In this document: piece after piece, positions 1-8,000 of the stretch
Layout of the letters: each line of letters starts with the position of its first letter
Numbering within the stretch: the stretch's first letter is position 1
DNA from: an uncultured Bacteroidota bacterium
GTDB lineage: Bacteria > Bacteroidota > Bacteroidia > Bacteroidales > SZUA-534
Length of the DNA stretch: 14,978 nucleotides
Reading direction: 5' to 3'
NCBI GenBank assembly: GCA_937899145.1
Contig: CALBPW010000463.1
Span: forward strand, 1 to 14,978
The notes under the pieces: generated by a model
What the model saw: only the letters and a program-made list of their open reading frames with translations
Databases searched by the model: none
What the model was told of the DNA's origin: nothing
Translations under genes and position numbers: made by a program

Positions 1-2
1 AC

Positions 3-2321
3 TACCGCATAAACGGACTGAATTCCGTCTATTTAGCTTTTACCGCAACCGCCAACGCCAATCAAGTAAAATTGCGACAGCAGATAGTGCGGCGCATAGG
101 CAAGTTGCGGCAACAATTACCAATAGGCTACGAACTGCATAAATGTTACGACGCGTCGGAATATATAAATGCTGAAATCAGCAAAATAGCATTCCGAACC
201 AGCCTAACAATGGTCATACTGCTGCTTTTCGTGTTCATCACAACATTTAGTTGGCGATATGTGGTAGTTGTAACCGTCAGTCTGACATGCAATCTGGCCG
301 TCGCCTTTATTGCCTACTACTTGCTTGGTGTTGAGTTGCATTTATATTCGCTTGCAGGTATCACAATATCGCTCAACCTAATGATTGATAACACTATAGT
401 TATGGTTGACCATTGGCGGCGACACCACAATTTGTCGGCTATTCTGCCCATATTAGCCGCCACTTTAACTACCATTGCCGCATTAAGTATAGTGTTCTTC
501 CTTGACGACAAACTAAAGCTTAATCTGATTGATTTTTCGATAGTTACGATTGTAAATTTGGCGTTATCAGTATGCACTGCCCTATGGCTTGTGCCAGCTT
601 TGCTGAAGTTGCAGCAAAACAGCGAAGGGGAGAAGCGTCAACGGCTCAGATTACGTATTGCAGCTAAGTTTAACATGTTTTATGTGAAGTACGTGCGTTT
701 TTCGGTACGCCATCGGCGTTGGGTTATGGCTGTTCTGATACTTAGTTTTGGCCTGCCCTTTTATATTATGCCTAAAAAGATTGAAAAAGAAACACTTATG
801 GCAAAAATATACAACCATACTTTCGGAACGGAAATTTATCAGCAAAAGATTCGCCCGATAACTGATGTCGTTTTTGGTGGCACACTGCGCCTCTTTTCTG
901 AGAAGGTGTATCAGGGCAGTTATTGGAGCCATAGCGAAGAATTGGTGTTGCAAGTATCGGCATCGTTGCCATACGGCAGCACTCTTGCTCAGATGAACGA
1001 GCTTGTGCAGAAAATGGAAAGCTACATAAGCGCATTTGCCGAAGTGCGTCAATTTCAAACTAAGATTTTCAACTCGCAGCAAGCGCTCATCAGCATATAT
1101 TTTACTCCCGAAGCGCGGGGTTCATCGTTTCCGTATATGCTAAAATCGAGTCTGATAACCAAGGCTTTGCAATTGGGTGGCGGCAGTTGGAGCGTTTATG
1201 GCTTGCCCGATAACGGATTCAGCAACAGCGTGTACGAATCGGCCGGAAACTATTGGATAAAATTGCTGGGCTACAACTACGAAAAACTTCGCGAGTGTGC
1301 CGATAGCATTAAAGCGCATCTGCTTACCTATAAGCGGATTAAAGATGTTGAGATAAACTCGGAATTTACTTATCAGAAAACCGATTATACCGAATTCAGA
1401 CTTGAGCCGGATAAAGAACTTATGGCTCAGCACGGTATCAGCGCCGGGCAGTTTTTTGACGCTCTCAGTGTCAGCGCGCGTGGCAGCAACAATATCGGAA
1501 TGGTGTGGAACGGCAACAAGCAAGAAGCGGTAATACTGACATCAGACCAGTACAATCAATATGTTGTATGGGATATGATGAACAAACCTTTTGAATGTAA
1601 TGGGCGCAAATACAAAATTGGCGAATTGTGCACATTTATAAAAACACAAGCGCCACAGCGCATCGATAAGGAAAATCAGCAATATCGGCTTTGCCTGCAA
1701 TACGATTATATTGGTTCAAGCAAAATGGGTAAAAAAGTGCTAAAACAAGTGATAGACACACAAAAAAACAAACTGCCACTTGGCTACAGCATCAATGGCG
1801 AACAAAACGAATTTTACTGGGGCAGCGGCAGCGGTTCGCAATATTGGCTCTTGGCATTAGTGGTGCTGATAATTGTGTTCATCACTTCAATTTTGTTCAA
1901 CTCGCTCAGGTTGCCAATAGTGATAACAGCCACAATACCAATATCATACATCGGATTGTTCTTATCATTCTATCTGTTCAACATAAATTTTGATCAAGGT
2001 GGATTTGCGGCACTGATACTGCTTTGTGGCATTACGGTCAACGCAAGCATCTATGTGGTTAATGAGTATCGAAAAGTGAAGAGGGGCACCGCATTGCAGA
2101 CCTATATGAAAGCCTACAATGCAAAAATAATCCCAATAACGCTCACCGTTTTATCTACAGCATTGGGCTTTATACCATTTTTGTGCGGTGGCAAAGAGGG
2201 TTTTTGGTTTCCGTTGGCAGTTGGCACAATCGGAGGCTTGGTTTTTTCTTTAATAGGAATAATGTTGTTTTTGCCAGCCTTTTGCTTGCTGAAAAGTGAT
2301 TTTGGCAAAAACATATATTGA
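3..2321 (+). CDS. RND-family efflux transporter permease, 5'-truncated by window edge
   Basis: Inner-membrane proton-driven pump of the AcrB/HAE type, which normally works with a periplasmic adaptor and an outer-membrane channel. The frame is open from base 3, so a start at the TTG at 72 is not the true start. About 772 residues are visible against roughly 1000-1050 for the family, so the N-terminal quarter is outside the window. The first visible residues (YRINGLNSVYLAF) match the end of the first porter domain. Then come TM2-TM4 with an IDNTIVM motif (Asp codon at 387), TM5-TM6, TM7 near 715-770, a second large periplasmic porter domain (about 800-1840), and TM8-TM12 to the end. In TM10 the position of the AcrB relay lysine reads VNAS (Asn codon at 2040), as in other RND subfamilies that lack that lysine. 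Substrate cannot be told from the sequence. Adaptor and channel genes are not in view and probably lie to the left. Confidence 0.94.
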   Translation, partial: YRINGLNSVYLAFTATANANQVKLRQQIVRRIGKLRQQLPIGYELHKCYDASEYINAEISKIAFRTSLTMVILLLFVFITTFSWRYVVVVTVSLTCNLAVAFIAYYLLGVELHLYSLAGITISLNLMIDNTIVMVDHWRRHHNLSAILPILAATLTTIAALSIVFFLDDKLKLNLIDFSIVTIVNLALSVCTALWLVPALLKLQQNSEGEKRQRLRLRIAAKFNMFYVKYVRFSVRHRRWVMAVLILSFGLPFYIMPKKIEKETLMAKIYNHTFGTEIYQQKIRPITDVVFGGTLRLFSEKVYQGSYWSHSEELVLQVSASLPYGSTLAQMNELVQKMESYISAFAEVRQFQTKIFNSQQALISIYFTPEARGSSFPYMLKSSLITKALQLGGGSWSVYGLPDNGFSNSVYESAGNYWIKLLGYNYEKLRECADSIKAHLLTYKRIKDVEINSEFTYQKTDYTEFRLEPDKELMAQHGISAGQFFDALSVSARGSNNIGMVWNGNKQEAVILTSDQYNQYVVWDMMNKPFECNGRKYKIGELCTFIKTQAPQRIDKENQQYRLCLQYDYIGSSKMGKKVLKQVIDTQKNKLPLGYSINGEQNEFYWGSGSGSQYWLLALVVLIIVFITSILFNSLRLPIVITATIPISYIGLFLSFYLFNINFDQGGFAALILLCGITVNASIYVVNEYRKVKRGTALQTYMKAYNAKIIPITLTVLSTALGFIPFLCGGKEGFWFPLAVGTIGGLVFSLIGIMLFLPAFCLLKSDFGKNIY

Positions 2322-2446
2322 ATTGGTTTTCAGATGATTATATATAGTGAACCCGATTCTTTGGACAGTTTTTCTTTGTTCTTAATATAATTACTTTTCA
2401 GTGATGAGGCTGCGGTGTGTCCCCTTCGGTTTGAAAAGTCAAATTG

Positions 2447-2539
2447 CTATTTTTGTTCAGTAAAATACACTTTTCCCATTGTTAATGGCGCTTTCATGTG
2501 AATCTCATCAGGAGTCTGGTAATCAAGGCTTTGGTGCAG
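2447..2539 (-). pseudogene. IS3-family transposase OrfB C-terminal remnant
   Basis: Thirty codons plus a stop on the minus strand read LHQSLDYQTPDEIHMK followed by APLTMGKVYFTEQK. The HQSLDYxTPDE stretch is the typical C-terminal signature of IS3-family OrfB integrase-like transposases, just after the catalytic glutamate region. No start codon or catalytic domain is attached. It is joined directly to the orfA remnant in the +1 frame relative to orfA, whereas functional IS3 elements use a -1 arrangement, so the junction looks like a deletion point near 2540. Confidence 0.8.
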
Positions 2540-2811
2540 TTTTCTTTTTTTTTGGAAAGTCCACCATCACGTCCAACTGTCCGATTCTTGCGTGCCGTTC
2601 GTGTATCTCCTTGTCCTTCGCCAAGTCGGGTGTCTCCTTGGTGAACACCAAGGCCGCTTTCGGCAGAAACTCCTTTTCCCAGTCACTTATCTGCTTGGGT
2701 GTCAGTTCGTACTGTTTTGACAACTCGGCCAAGGTCTTCTGACCTCTGACGGCTTCCAACGCCCGCCACCTTCGTCTTAAATTCCGGCGTAAATTTTCAT
2801 TTTCCTTTCAT
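2523..2811 (-). pseudogene. IS3-family transposase OrfA remnant (nonsense, frameshift, truncated)
   Basis: The protein text matches the N-terminal helix-turn-helix of IS3-family OrfA. From the ATG at 2811 it reads MKGK, then a TGA (2799-2797) where the family usually has a basic residue, then KFTPEFKTKVA. After this, four bases (2763-2760) shift the frame. The new frame continues LEAVRGQKTLAELSKQYELT and KQISDWEKEFLPKAALVF, then a weak leucine-zipper-like stretch ending DFPKKKKTAPKP and a stop at 2523-2525. The lysine-rich end lies on an A-run of the kind where programmed frameshifting occurs in intact IS3 elements. Here, though, the frame downstream belongs to a misplaced orfB tail. With a nonsense codon, a frameshift and a 3' deletion, I call it non-functional. 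Confidence 0.85.
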
Positions 2812-2876
2812 ACAGCAGAATTGCACTTTTTTTTGTTTTAACTTGCTGTCCGAAATTTGGGAACATTATATTTCTT

Positions 2877-4265
2877 TTACTTTGTTCTAAACAAATGTAC
2901 ATATCCGTTGCGGCGGAAGGTTTCGTTGTTCCAGCCTTCGGCGACAATTGTGTAGTAGTAAACGCCTGCAGGAGCAGAGCCAAAGCCGATTGTTTCGCCG
3001 TCCCAGCCGTCCCAACTGCCGTTGTCGTCTTCGTAGCTGTAAACTTTAAGTCCCCAACGATTGTAGATTCGCACTTTGAATGAGCGAATTGAGCGTGGCA
3101 TTGATTCGTCTTGAAAAACAAATTTCGGATTGGCGCCGTCAGGGGTAAAGGCATTAGGAATGTCGGTCTTTTTTGCAATAAACGACGAATCGACATTTAT
3201 ATATTCCTCTTTCAAAAGTCTATCGGTGCATTGTTTTTCGATGCCATCTTGCATATATGCAGGCCCTTTTACACGCAAAGCCACATCGTAGCCGTATTTG
3301 AAATTGGGCATTGTGTAGGTTATTGAGTCAACTAAAAATTGCGTTGTAACAGTGTCCATTAGCAGTGAGTCAGCTGTCGATTTGCGCCTGTCAATTTGTT
3401 TGTAGAAGTACCAGCACCATTCGGTTGCGTTTTTTGAACTGTCGGAAAAATGGACAGTCAGCGGAGCTTGACCTGAACTATCGGTTTCATTGGCAGGTAT
3501 ATATGCGCGATGTGCTACAAAGTTGGCGCGGACGGCTTTTAGGTAGATGTTGCCGTCGCCATTGTGGTCGCCTTCTTCAATCTCGATTTTTTTTGTGCGC
3601 GATTCGCCAAATGAGTTGCTTACTGTTAGCCGGTAGATTGTGGGTTCGGTTGGGGCTTCAAAACTTGGGTTTTGCACTGATGGTATTGATGTGCCTTTGG
3701 GTGTCGATTCCCATTCGTATTTAAGTTGATTTTTTTTGCCGTTGTAATAGGTTAGTCTTTCGTTGCTTACGCGGTCGTGATAGATGAATTCTTCATCGTA
3801 ATTTATTGTAGAGCGGAGTTCCATTTGCTCGCAAGTGGAGTTGTACACGCTTATTAGGCCGATGTTAAATTCGTTTTGAAAAACCCATGCGTATAAGGCT
3901 GTGTCCCAAGTGTTTGCACTGTTGGTTATGCTAACTTTGTATCCGCCTTCGGTGCAATCTTCTATAACTGATTGATTTGTAGTGCTGTCGGTTTTAAGTT
4001 TGACACTATACGATGATGAATATTCGCTGTACCGGTACCAAGTGAAAGTCAGATTTGTGCTATCGGGAATGGCGGCTGCCAAAGTGCCTGTGGTTTTGAA
4101 TCCTCGTGGGTCGGAGTAGTAGATGTAGATGGGGTCGTCAGCAATGCCGTTGGTTGTGTATTTTGTTGAATCTATGCGGTCAGCCTTGGCTGATATTTGT
4201 GCTGATGCACTATTACTCAGTAATATGCTGAATACGGTGGCGAACAATAATTTGTATTGGTGCAT
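2877..4265 (-). CDS. Secreted PKD-type protein with gliding-motility/type IX (type B) C-terminal sorting domain
   Basis: Predicted cargo of the type IX secretion system, exported through the Sec system and then displayed on the cell surface or released. I chose the ATG at 4265 (462 residues) because it gives a clean signal peptide, MHQYKLLFATVF...SASA, with cleavage near residue 22; an upstream TTG at 4310 would add 15 residues. An Ig/PKD-like stretch covers about 180-228. DHNGDGN (about 233-239) resembles a calcium-binding loop. A PKD domain starts near 267 (APLTVHFSD). The last 95 residues form the CHU_C-type domain: IPNAFTPDG at about 369, VRIYNRWGLKVY at about 398, WDGWDG, AGVYYYTI and a final GYVHLFRTK. 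The middle is divergent and I see no enzymatic motif, so the role may be adhesive or structural. The gene lies 84 bp downstream of the helicase gene. Confidence 0.88.
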   Translation of the reverse strand: MHQYKLLFATVFSILLSNSASAQISAKADRIDSTKYTTNGIADDPIYIYYSDPRGFKTTGTLAAAIPDSTNLTFTWYRYSEYSSSYSVKLKTDSTTNQSVIEDCTEGGYKVSITNSANTWDTALYAWVFQNEFNIGLISVYNSTCEQMELRSTINYDEEFIYHDRVSNERLTYYNGKKNQLKYEWESTPKGTSIPSVQNPSFEAPTEPTIYRLTVSNSFGESRTKKIEIEEGDHNGDGNIYLKAVRANFVAHRAYIPANETDSSGQAPLTVHFSDSSKNATEWCWYFYKQIDRRKSTADSLLMDTVTTQFLVDSITYTMPNFKYGYDVALRVKGPAYMQDGIEKQCTDRLLKEEYINVDSSFIAKKTDIPNAFTPDGANPKFVFQDESMPRSIRSFKVRIYNRWGLKVYSYEDDNGSWDGWDGETIGFGSAPAGVYYYTIVAEGWNNETFRRNGYVHLFRTK

Positions 4266-4349
4266 TGCTTTTTTGTTGTATCCGATTGTATAACTCAAAA
4301 TAGTCCGCAATATTATAAAAATATGGTTAAAGTTTTTGGCTGAATTGAG

Positions 4350-6698
4350 TCACTCTTCGTTCACAACTTGCAATTTGGCGAATTTTAGCAGCAATTTTTT
4401 TTCGCCAGCTTTCGGGAAAAATATTATAGCCATTTTGTTGTAGTCATCGCCAGTCATTTTCAGTACTTTACCTTTGCCAAACTGCTCGTGAATTACTGAT
4501 GAGCCTGCGTGTATGTCTGAAATTGGTGATGGTTTAAAATTGCCATTTGTTTGATTTTCACTTTGTTTTAATTGTTGTAAGCGGCGTTGGGCGGCAATGC
4601 TGTTTCCGAATGTTTTTTTCGAACTAAAACTGCCTCCAAACGATTGCCCAAAGCTGCTTGAGCCAAATCCGCCGGTTCCAAATCCATTATCGCCAAAACT
4701 GCTGGAGCCAAAGCCTAAACGGCTGTCGGAGTGCATGGCGGGTTGCGATAGGTATTGTGGGTCGATGTCTTTTATAAATCTACTTGGCGAAACCGACTCG
4801 CGCATACCGCCGTATTTGGCACGGCTGCGGCAGTACGACAGTGTCGCTTGCTCTTTGGCGCGTGTTAGCGCCACGTAAAATAGTCGGCGTTCCTCTTCAA
4901 GTTCGTGTTGGCTATATACTGATTTGCTCGATGGAAACAATCCTTCTTCCATTCCCACAACATAAACATACGGAAATTCAAGTCCTTTTGCTGAGTGGAT
5001 TGTCATAAGTGTAACACTATCAGCTTTTTCAGTCTTTTTATCGTCTTGGTCGGTCAGCAATGCCACATTCTCAATGAATCCATCAATGGTTGGTATCTTT
5101 TCGTCAGAATAATTGGCTGTAACATAATCGTTTATGCCATGCAAAAGTTCCTCAATATTTTGCAATCGGCTTTCGTCTTCAGGGTCGCTCGATTCTGCGT
5201 ATTCATTTTTAATGCCAACCTCGCTAATAATGGTGCGTGTCATGTCGTAGGCGTCGGTGGTGGCGGCTTGAAGCGCAAATTTCATAATAAGCTCTGCAAA
5301 TGCTGTTATCTTGTTGATAGCGGCCGGCTTAAGCCCTGCCGGATTGTATGCCAAATTTGAAATTATGTCCCACATGCTACACTCTTTTTCTGCCGCGGCT
5401 TGAGCAATGTGTGCAACTGATGTTTCGCCAATGCCACGCGCGGGATAGTTGATAACGCGTTTCAGTGCTTCGGCATCGTGTGGGTTGACAATCAGCCTCA
5501 TATAGGCGATAACATCTTTTATCTCCTTGCGCTGATAGAACGATTGTCCGCCATAAATGCGATATGGGAAATTGCGTTTGCGCAGCGCTTCCTCAAAGGT
5601 ACGGCTTTGTGCGTTTGTCCGGTAAAGTATTGCAAAATCTTTATAATGAAGACGATGCGTGCTCATGTTGGCAAAAATATCGCCTACCACATTGTAGCTC
5701 TCTTCAATGTCGGTCATTGCCGCCATAATTTTTATTGGCGCTCCCTCTTCACCTTCTGAAAAAACATCTTTCGGAATCTGACGCTCGTTCTTCTTAATCA
5801 GGCTGTTAGCGGCTGAAACTATGTTTTGTGTCGAACGATAATTCTGTTCGAGTTTAAAGATTTTAGATTCGGGATAGTCGCGCTGGAAACTCAGTATATT
5901 TTCAATTTTCGCCCCCCGAAACGAGTAGATGCTTTGGGCATCGTCGCCAACAACGCAAATGTTGTGGTGCAGCATTGCCAACTTATTGATTATCATGTAT
6001 TGCGAAAAGTTGGTGTCTTGATACTCGTCAACTAAAATGTACTGGAATTTATCTTGGTATTTTGTGAGCGCGTCGGGGTGGTCGCGGAAGAGGATGTTGG
6101 TGTTGAGGAGTAAATCGTCGAAATCCATTGCGGCTGCTTGCTTGCAGCGAATTGTGTAGCGTTTGTAGATGGCTCCGATAAGCGGTGTTTTGCAAGCGCG
6201 GTCGTTTTCTTGAATTTCGTTATTAGCCTCGTATGCCTGCCATGTTATAAGGTTGTTTTTCGCCATTGAAATGCGGTTCAGCACATGATTCACCTTGTAA
6301 ACATCGTCGGGCAGGTTCATCTCTTTAATTATCGATTTGATTAGGCTTTTTGAGTCGGCCGTGTCGTAAATAGTGTACGATGAGGGGAATCCAAGTCGCT
6401 CGCTTTCAATGCGTAGCAATCGGCTGAAAATGGAGTGGAACGTACCCATGAAAAGGTTTTGTGCATTGCCTTCGCCAACAAGTGTTGCAATCCGGCTTTG
6501 CATCTCGCGTGCGGCTTTGTTGGTGAATGTCAGCGCAAGTATGTTCCATGGTTTTACACCAGTGGCTAATAGGTGTGCTATGCGATAGGTGAGAACGCGC
6601 GTTTTGCCCGAACCGGCACCGGCTACAATTAGGCATGGCCCGGTGGTAGCAACCACTGCCGCACGTTGCACATCGTTTAGTTCATCAAGGTAACTCAT
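4350..6698 (-). CDS. pcrA: UvrD/PcrA-like superfamily 1 DNA helicase
   Basis: ATP-dependent 3'-5' DNA helicase of the PcrA/UvrD group, acting in nucleotide excision repair, mismatch repair and removal of proteins from DNA. At 782 residues it has the normal size. All family motifs are visible: Q-motif glutamine Q11, Walker A GAGSGKT (27-33), motif Ia ALTFTNKAAREM (55-66), Walker B DEYQDTN (224-230), motif III VVGDDAQSIYSFRGA (248-262), QNYRST, LMTIHSAKGLEFPYVYVVGMEE and EEERRLFYVALTRAKE. The C-terminal FGKGKVLKMTGDDYNKMAI segment fits the Tudor-like RNA-polymerase-interacting end of PcrA/UvrD. Between core and tail, residues about 662-698 form a Gly/Phe/Ser-rich linker. The start ATG at 6698 fits the usual N-terminus (LDELNDVQRAAV). 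It lies 73 bp downstream of ychF and may share its transcript. Rep is the main alternative, but the C-terminal tail favours PcrA/UvrD. Confidence 0.95.
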   Translation of the reverse strand: MSYLDELNDVQRAAVVATTGPCLIVAGAGSGKTRVLTYRIAHLLATGVKPWNILALTFTNKAAREMQSRIATLVGEGNAQNLFMGTFHSIFSRLLRIESERLGFPSSYTIYDTADSKSLIKSIIKEMNLPDDVYKVNHVLNRISMAKNNLITWQAYEANNEIQENDRACKTPLIGAIYKRYTIRCKQAAAMDFDDLLLNTNILFRDHPDALTKYQDKFQYILVDEYQDTNFSQYMIINKLAMLHHNICVVGDDAQSIYSFRGAKIENILSFQRDYPESKIFKLEQNYRSTQNIVSAANSLIKKNERQIPKDVFSEGEEGAPIKIMAAMTDIEESYNVVGDIFANMSTHRLHYKDFAILYRTNAQSRTFEEALRKRNFPYRIYGGQSFYQRKEIKDVIAYMRLIVNPHDAEALKRVINYPARGIGETSVAHIAQAAAEKECSMWDIISNLAYNPAGLKPAAINKITAFAELIMKFALQAATTDAYDMTRTIISEVGIKNEYAESSDPEDESRLQNIEELLHGINDYVTANYSDEKIPTIDGFIENVALLTDQDDKKTEKADSVTLMTIHSAKGLEFPYVYVVGMEEGLFPSSKSVYSQHELEEERRLFYVALTRAKEQATLSYCRSRAKYGGMRESVSPSRFIKDIDPQYLSQPAMHSDSRLGFGSSSFGDNGFGTGGFGSSSFGQSFGGSFSSKKTFGNSIAAQRRLQQLKQSENQTNGNFKPSPISDIHAGSSVIHEQFGKGKVLKMTGDDYNKMAIIFFPKAGEKKLLLKFAKLQVVNEE
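4626..4715 (-). other. Phe-Gly-Ser-rich low-complexity linker in the helicase
   Basis: Residues about 662-691 of the helicase are built almost only from G, F and S with a few N, D, T and Q. The unit GFGSSSFG appears twice, followed by QSFGGSF. It separates the helicase core from the C-terminal Tudor-like segment and should be disordered. Confidence 0.8.
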
Positions 6699-6771
6699 AT
6701 CTTAAATGGATAACTTTAACTCTTTAATACTCTAATGTTTACCTTTCGCCTATCCTTTTTGGCCTCTTTAG

Positions 6772-7875
6772 CTACACGTTAAATCTAAAGTGCATAATAT
6801 CACCATCTTGCGGCAGGTAATCTTTTCCTTCGATTGAAATTTTACCGGCATCGCGGCAAGCGGCTTCTGAGCCAAGAGTGATGTAATCGTCGTATTTTAT
6901 AACCTCGGCGCGGATAAATCCCTTTTCAAAATCGGTGTGGATGATGCCTGCGCATTGTGGGGCTTTCATTCCGTCGCGGAAAGTCCAAGCGCGGGTTTCG
7001 TCGGGTCCGGTGGTGAAGTATGTTTTGAGGTTGAGCAGGTTGTATGCCGATTTTATCAATCGCGAAACGCCGGCCTCTTCAAGTCCAAGGTCGGTTAGGA
7101 ACATCTGACGTTCGTCGTAGCTTTCAAGTTCGGCAATATCCGATTCAATGGCTGCGCCAATTATTAGCACTTCGGCGTTTTCATCTTTTACGGCTTCTTT
7201 TACGGCTTCGGTAAATTTGTTGCCTGTTTTTACCGATGCTTCGTCAACGTTGCAAACGTACATTACCGGCTTGTCGGTCAGTAGGTTAAGGTCGCTGAAA
7301 AGCTCTTTTTTAAGTGCCGCGTCAACTTCAACCGTGCGGGCCGATTTGCCTTGCAGCAGTGCTTCTTTATATAAATTCAGAATTTCGACTTGTTTTTGTG
7401 CTTTTTTGTCGTTGCCCACTTTTGCAATTTTCTCCACTTTCGATAGCCGGCTTTCAACTGTCTCTAAATCTTTTAGTTGTAGTTCAATGTCGATAACTTC
7501 TTTATCGCGTACGGGGTCTATTGAGCCGTCAACGTGGGTGATATTGCCATCTTCGAAGCAGCGTAAGACATGAATTATGGCATCGGTTTCGCGGATGTTC
7601 GCCAAAAATTTGTTGCCTAATCCTTCGCCTTTGCTTGCGCCTTTTACCAATCCTGCAATGTCCACAATCTCGATGGTTGTAGGGATAATGCGCTTCGGAT
7701 TGTCGATTGCGGCAAGTTTGTTGAGCCGCTCATCGGGCACGGTTATAACACCAAGGTTTGGCTCGATGGTGCAAAACGGAAAGTTTGCGGCTTGTGCTTT
7801 TGCATTTGATAAACAATTAAAAAGTGTTGATTTGCCAACATTTGGCAAACCAACTATTCCACATTGTAACGCCAT
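6772..7875 (-). CDS. ychF: Redox-regulated ATPase YchF (Obg-like ATPase)
   Basis: Universally conserved P-loop ATPase of the Obg/TRAFAC class that binds ribosomes and is linked to stress responses and translation. The 367-residue length matches the family. Visible motifs are G1 GLPNVGKST (9-17), switch I NFPFCTIEPN (31-40), G3 DIAGLVKGAS (72-81) and the atypical G4 NVDE (209-212). G4 has glutamate where GTPases have NKxD, which explains the ATP preference. The C-terminus is a TGS domain (about 284-365, ending GDIMHFRFNV). The start ATG at 7875 gives the standard MALQCGIVGLPN. A Bacteroidetes-type -7 box lies 23 bp upstream. The helicase gene follows 73 bp downstream. Confidence 0.98.
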   Translation of the reverse strand: MALQCGIVGLPNVGKSTLFNCLSNAKAQAANFPFCTIEPNLGVITVPDERLNKLAAIDNPKRIIPTTIEIVDIAGLVKGASKGEGLGNKFLANIRETDAIIHVLRCFEDGNITHVDGSIDPVRDKEVIDIELQLKDLETVESRLSKVEKIAKVGNDKKAQKQVEILNLYKEALLQGKSARTVEVDAALKKELFSDLNLLTDKPVMYVCNVDEASVKTGNKFTEAVKEAVKDENAEVLIIGAAIESDIAELESYDERQMFLTDLGLEEAGVSRLIKSAYNLLNLKTYFTTGPDETRAWTFRDGMKAPQCAGIIHTDFEKGFIRAEVIKYDDYITLGSEAACRDAGKISIEGKDYLPQDGDIMHFRFNV

Positions 7876-7897
7876 ATTTCAGTTTTTAAATTTGCCG

Positions 7898-7905
7898 CAA
7901 AAGTA
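7898..7905 (-). promoter_or_regulatory. Candidate Bacteroidetes -7 box upstream of ychF
   Basis: On the minus strand this reads TACTTTTG, an exact fit to TAnnTTTG, followed by CGGC and an A/T-rich leader to the ychF ATG at 7875. I see no convincing TTTG at -33 at the usual distance, so only half of the promoter is supported. It suggests ychF has its own promoter rather than depending on the exonuclease cluster. Confidence 0.5.
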
Positions 7906-8000
7906 ATACTTTTTTGGTGAATCGGCGTCTCTATGGTTATTGAGATGGTGTGTTGGAGAAGTGATTTTAGAATGGCAGTATTGCTTTTTGGCGTATCTGT

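Larger units (their letters stand above)
2348..2865 (-). mobile_element. IS3-family insertion sequence remnant, internally deleted
   Basis: A relic of about 518 bp; intact IS3-family elements are usually 1.2-1.5 kb. Imperfect terminal inverted repeats bound it: 2348-2368 (TGAACCCGATTCTTTGGACAG) and, on the minus strand, 2865-2846 (TGTTCCCAAATTTCGGACAG). They share TG, CCC and GGACAG. Between them, on the minus strand, lie the start of orfA (helix-turn-helix) and the last 30 codons of orfB. The rest of orfA and nearly all of orfB, including the DDE catalytic core, are missing. The flanks carry TATAT at 2341-2345 and 2867-2871, a possible target duplication only if the ends extend two bases further; the flanks are AT-rich, so this may be chance. 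It lies in the junction between the convergent RND gene and the type IX cargo gene, 11 bp beyond the latter's stop codon. It cannot encode its own transposition. Confidence 0.85.

Noticed and set aside
381..2048. Apparent loss of RND proton-relay residues (IDN in TM4, VNAS in TM10)
   Set aside because: Many RND subfamilies naturally carry DN instead of DD and lack the AcrB TM10 lysine, so this is family variation, not a defect.
2479..2742. Plus-strand open frame of 87 codons over the IS relic
   Set aside because: It is the antisense shadow of the OrfA remnant, whose minus-strand translation has clear transposase similarity.
2777..3196. Minus-strand 139-codon frame overlapping the end of the type IX cargo gene
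   Set aside because: It is a shifted-frame shadow of the cargo gene; the cargo frame carries the recognisable C-terminal domain.
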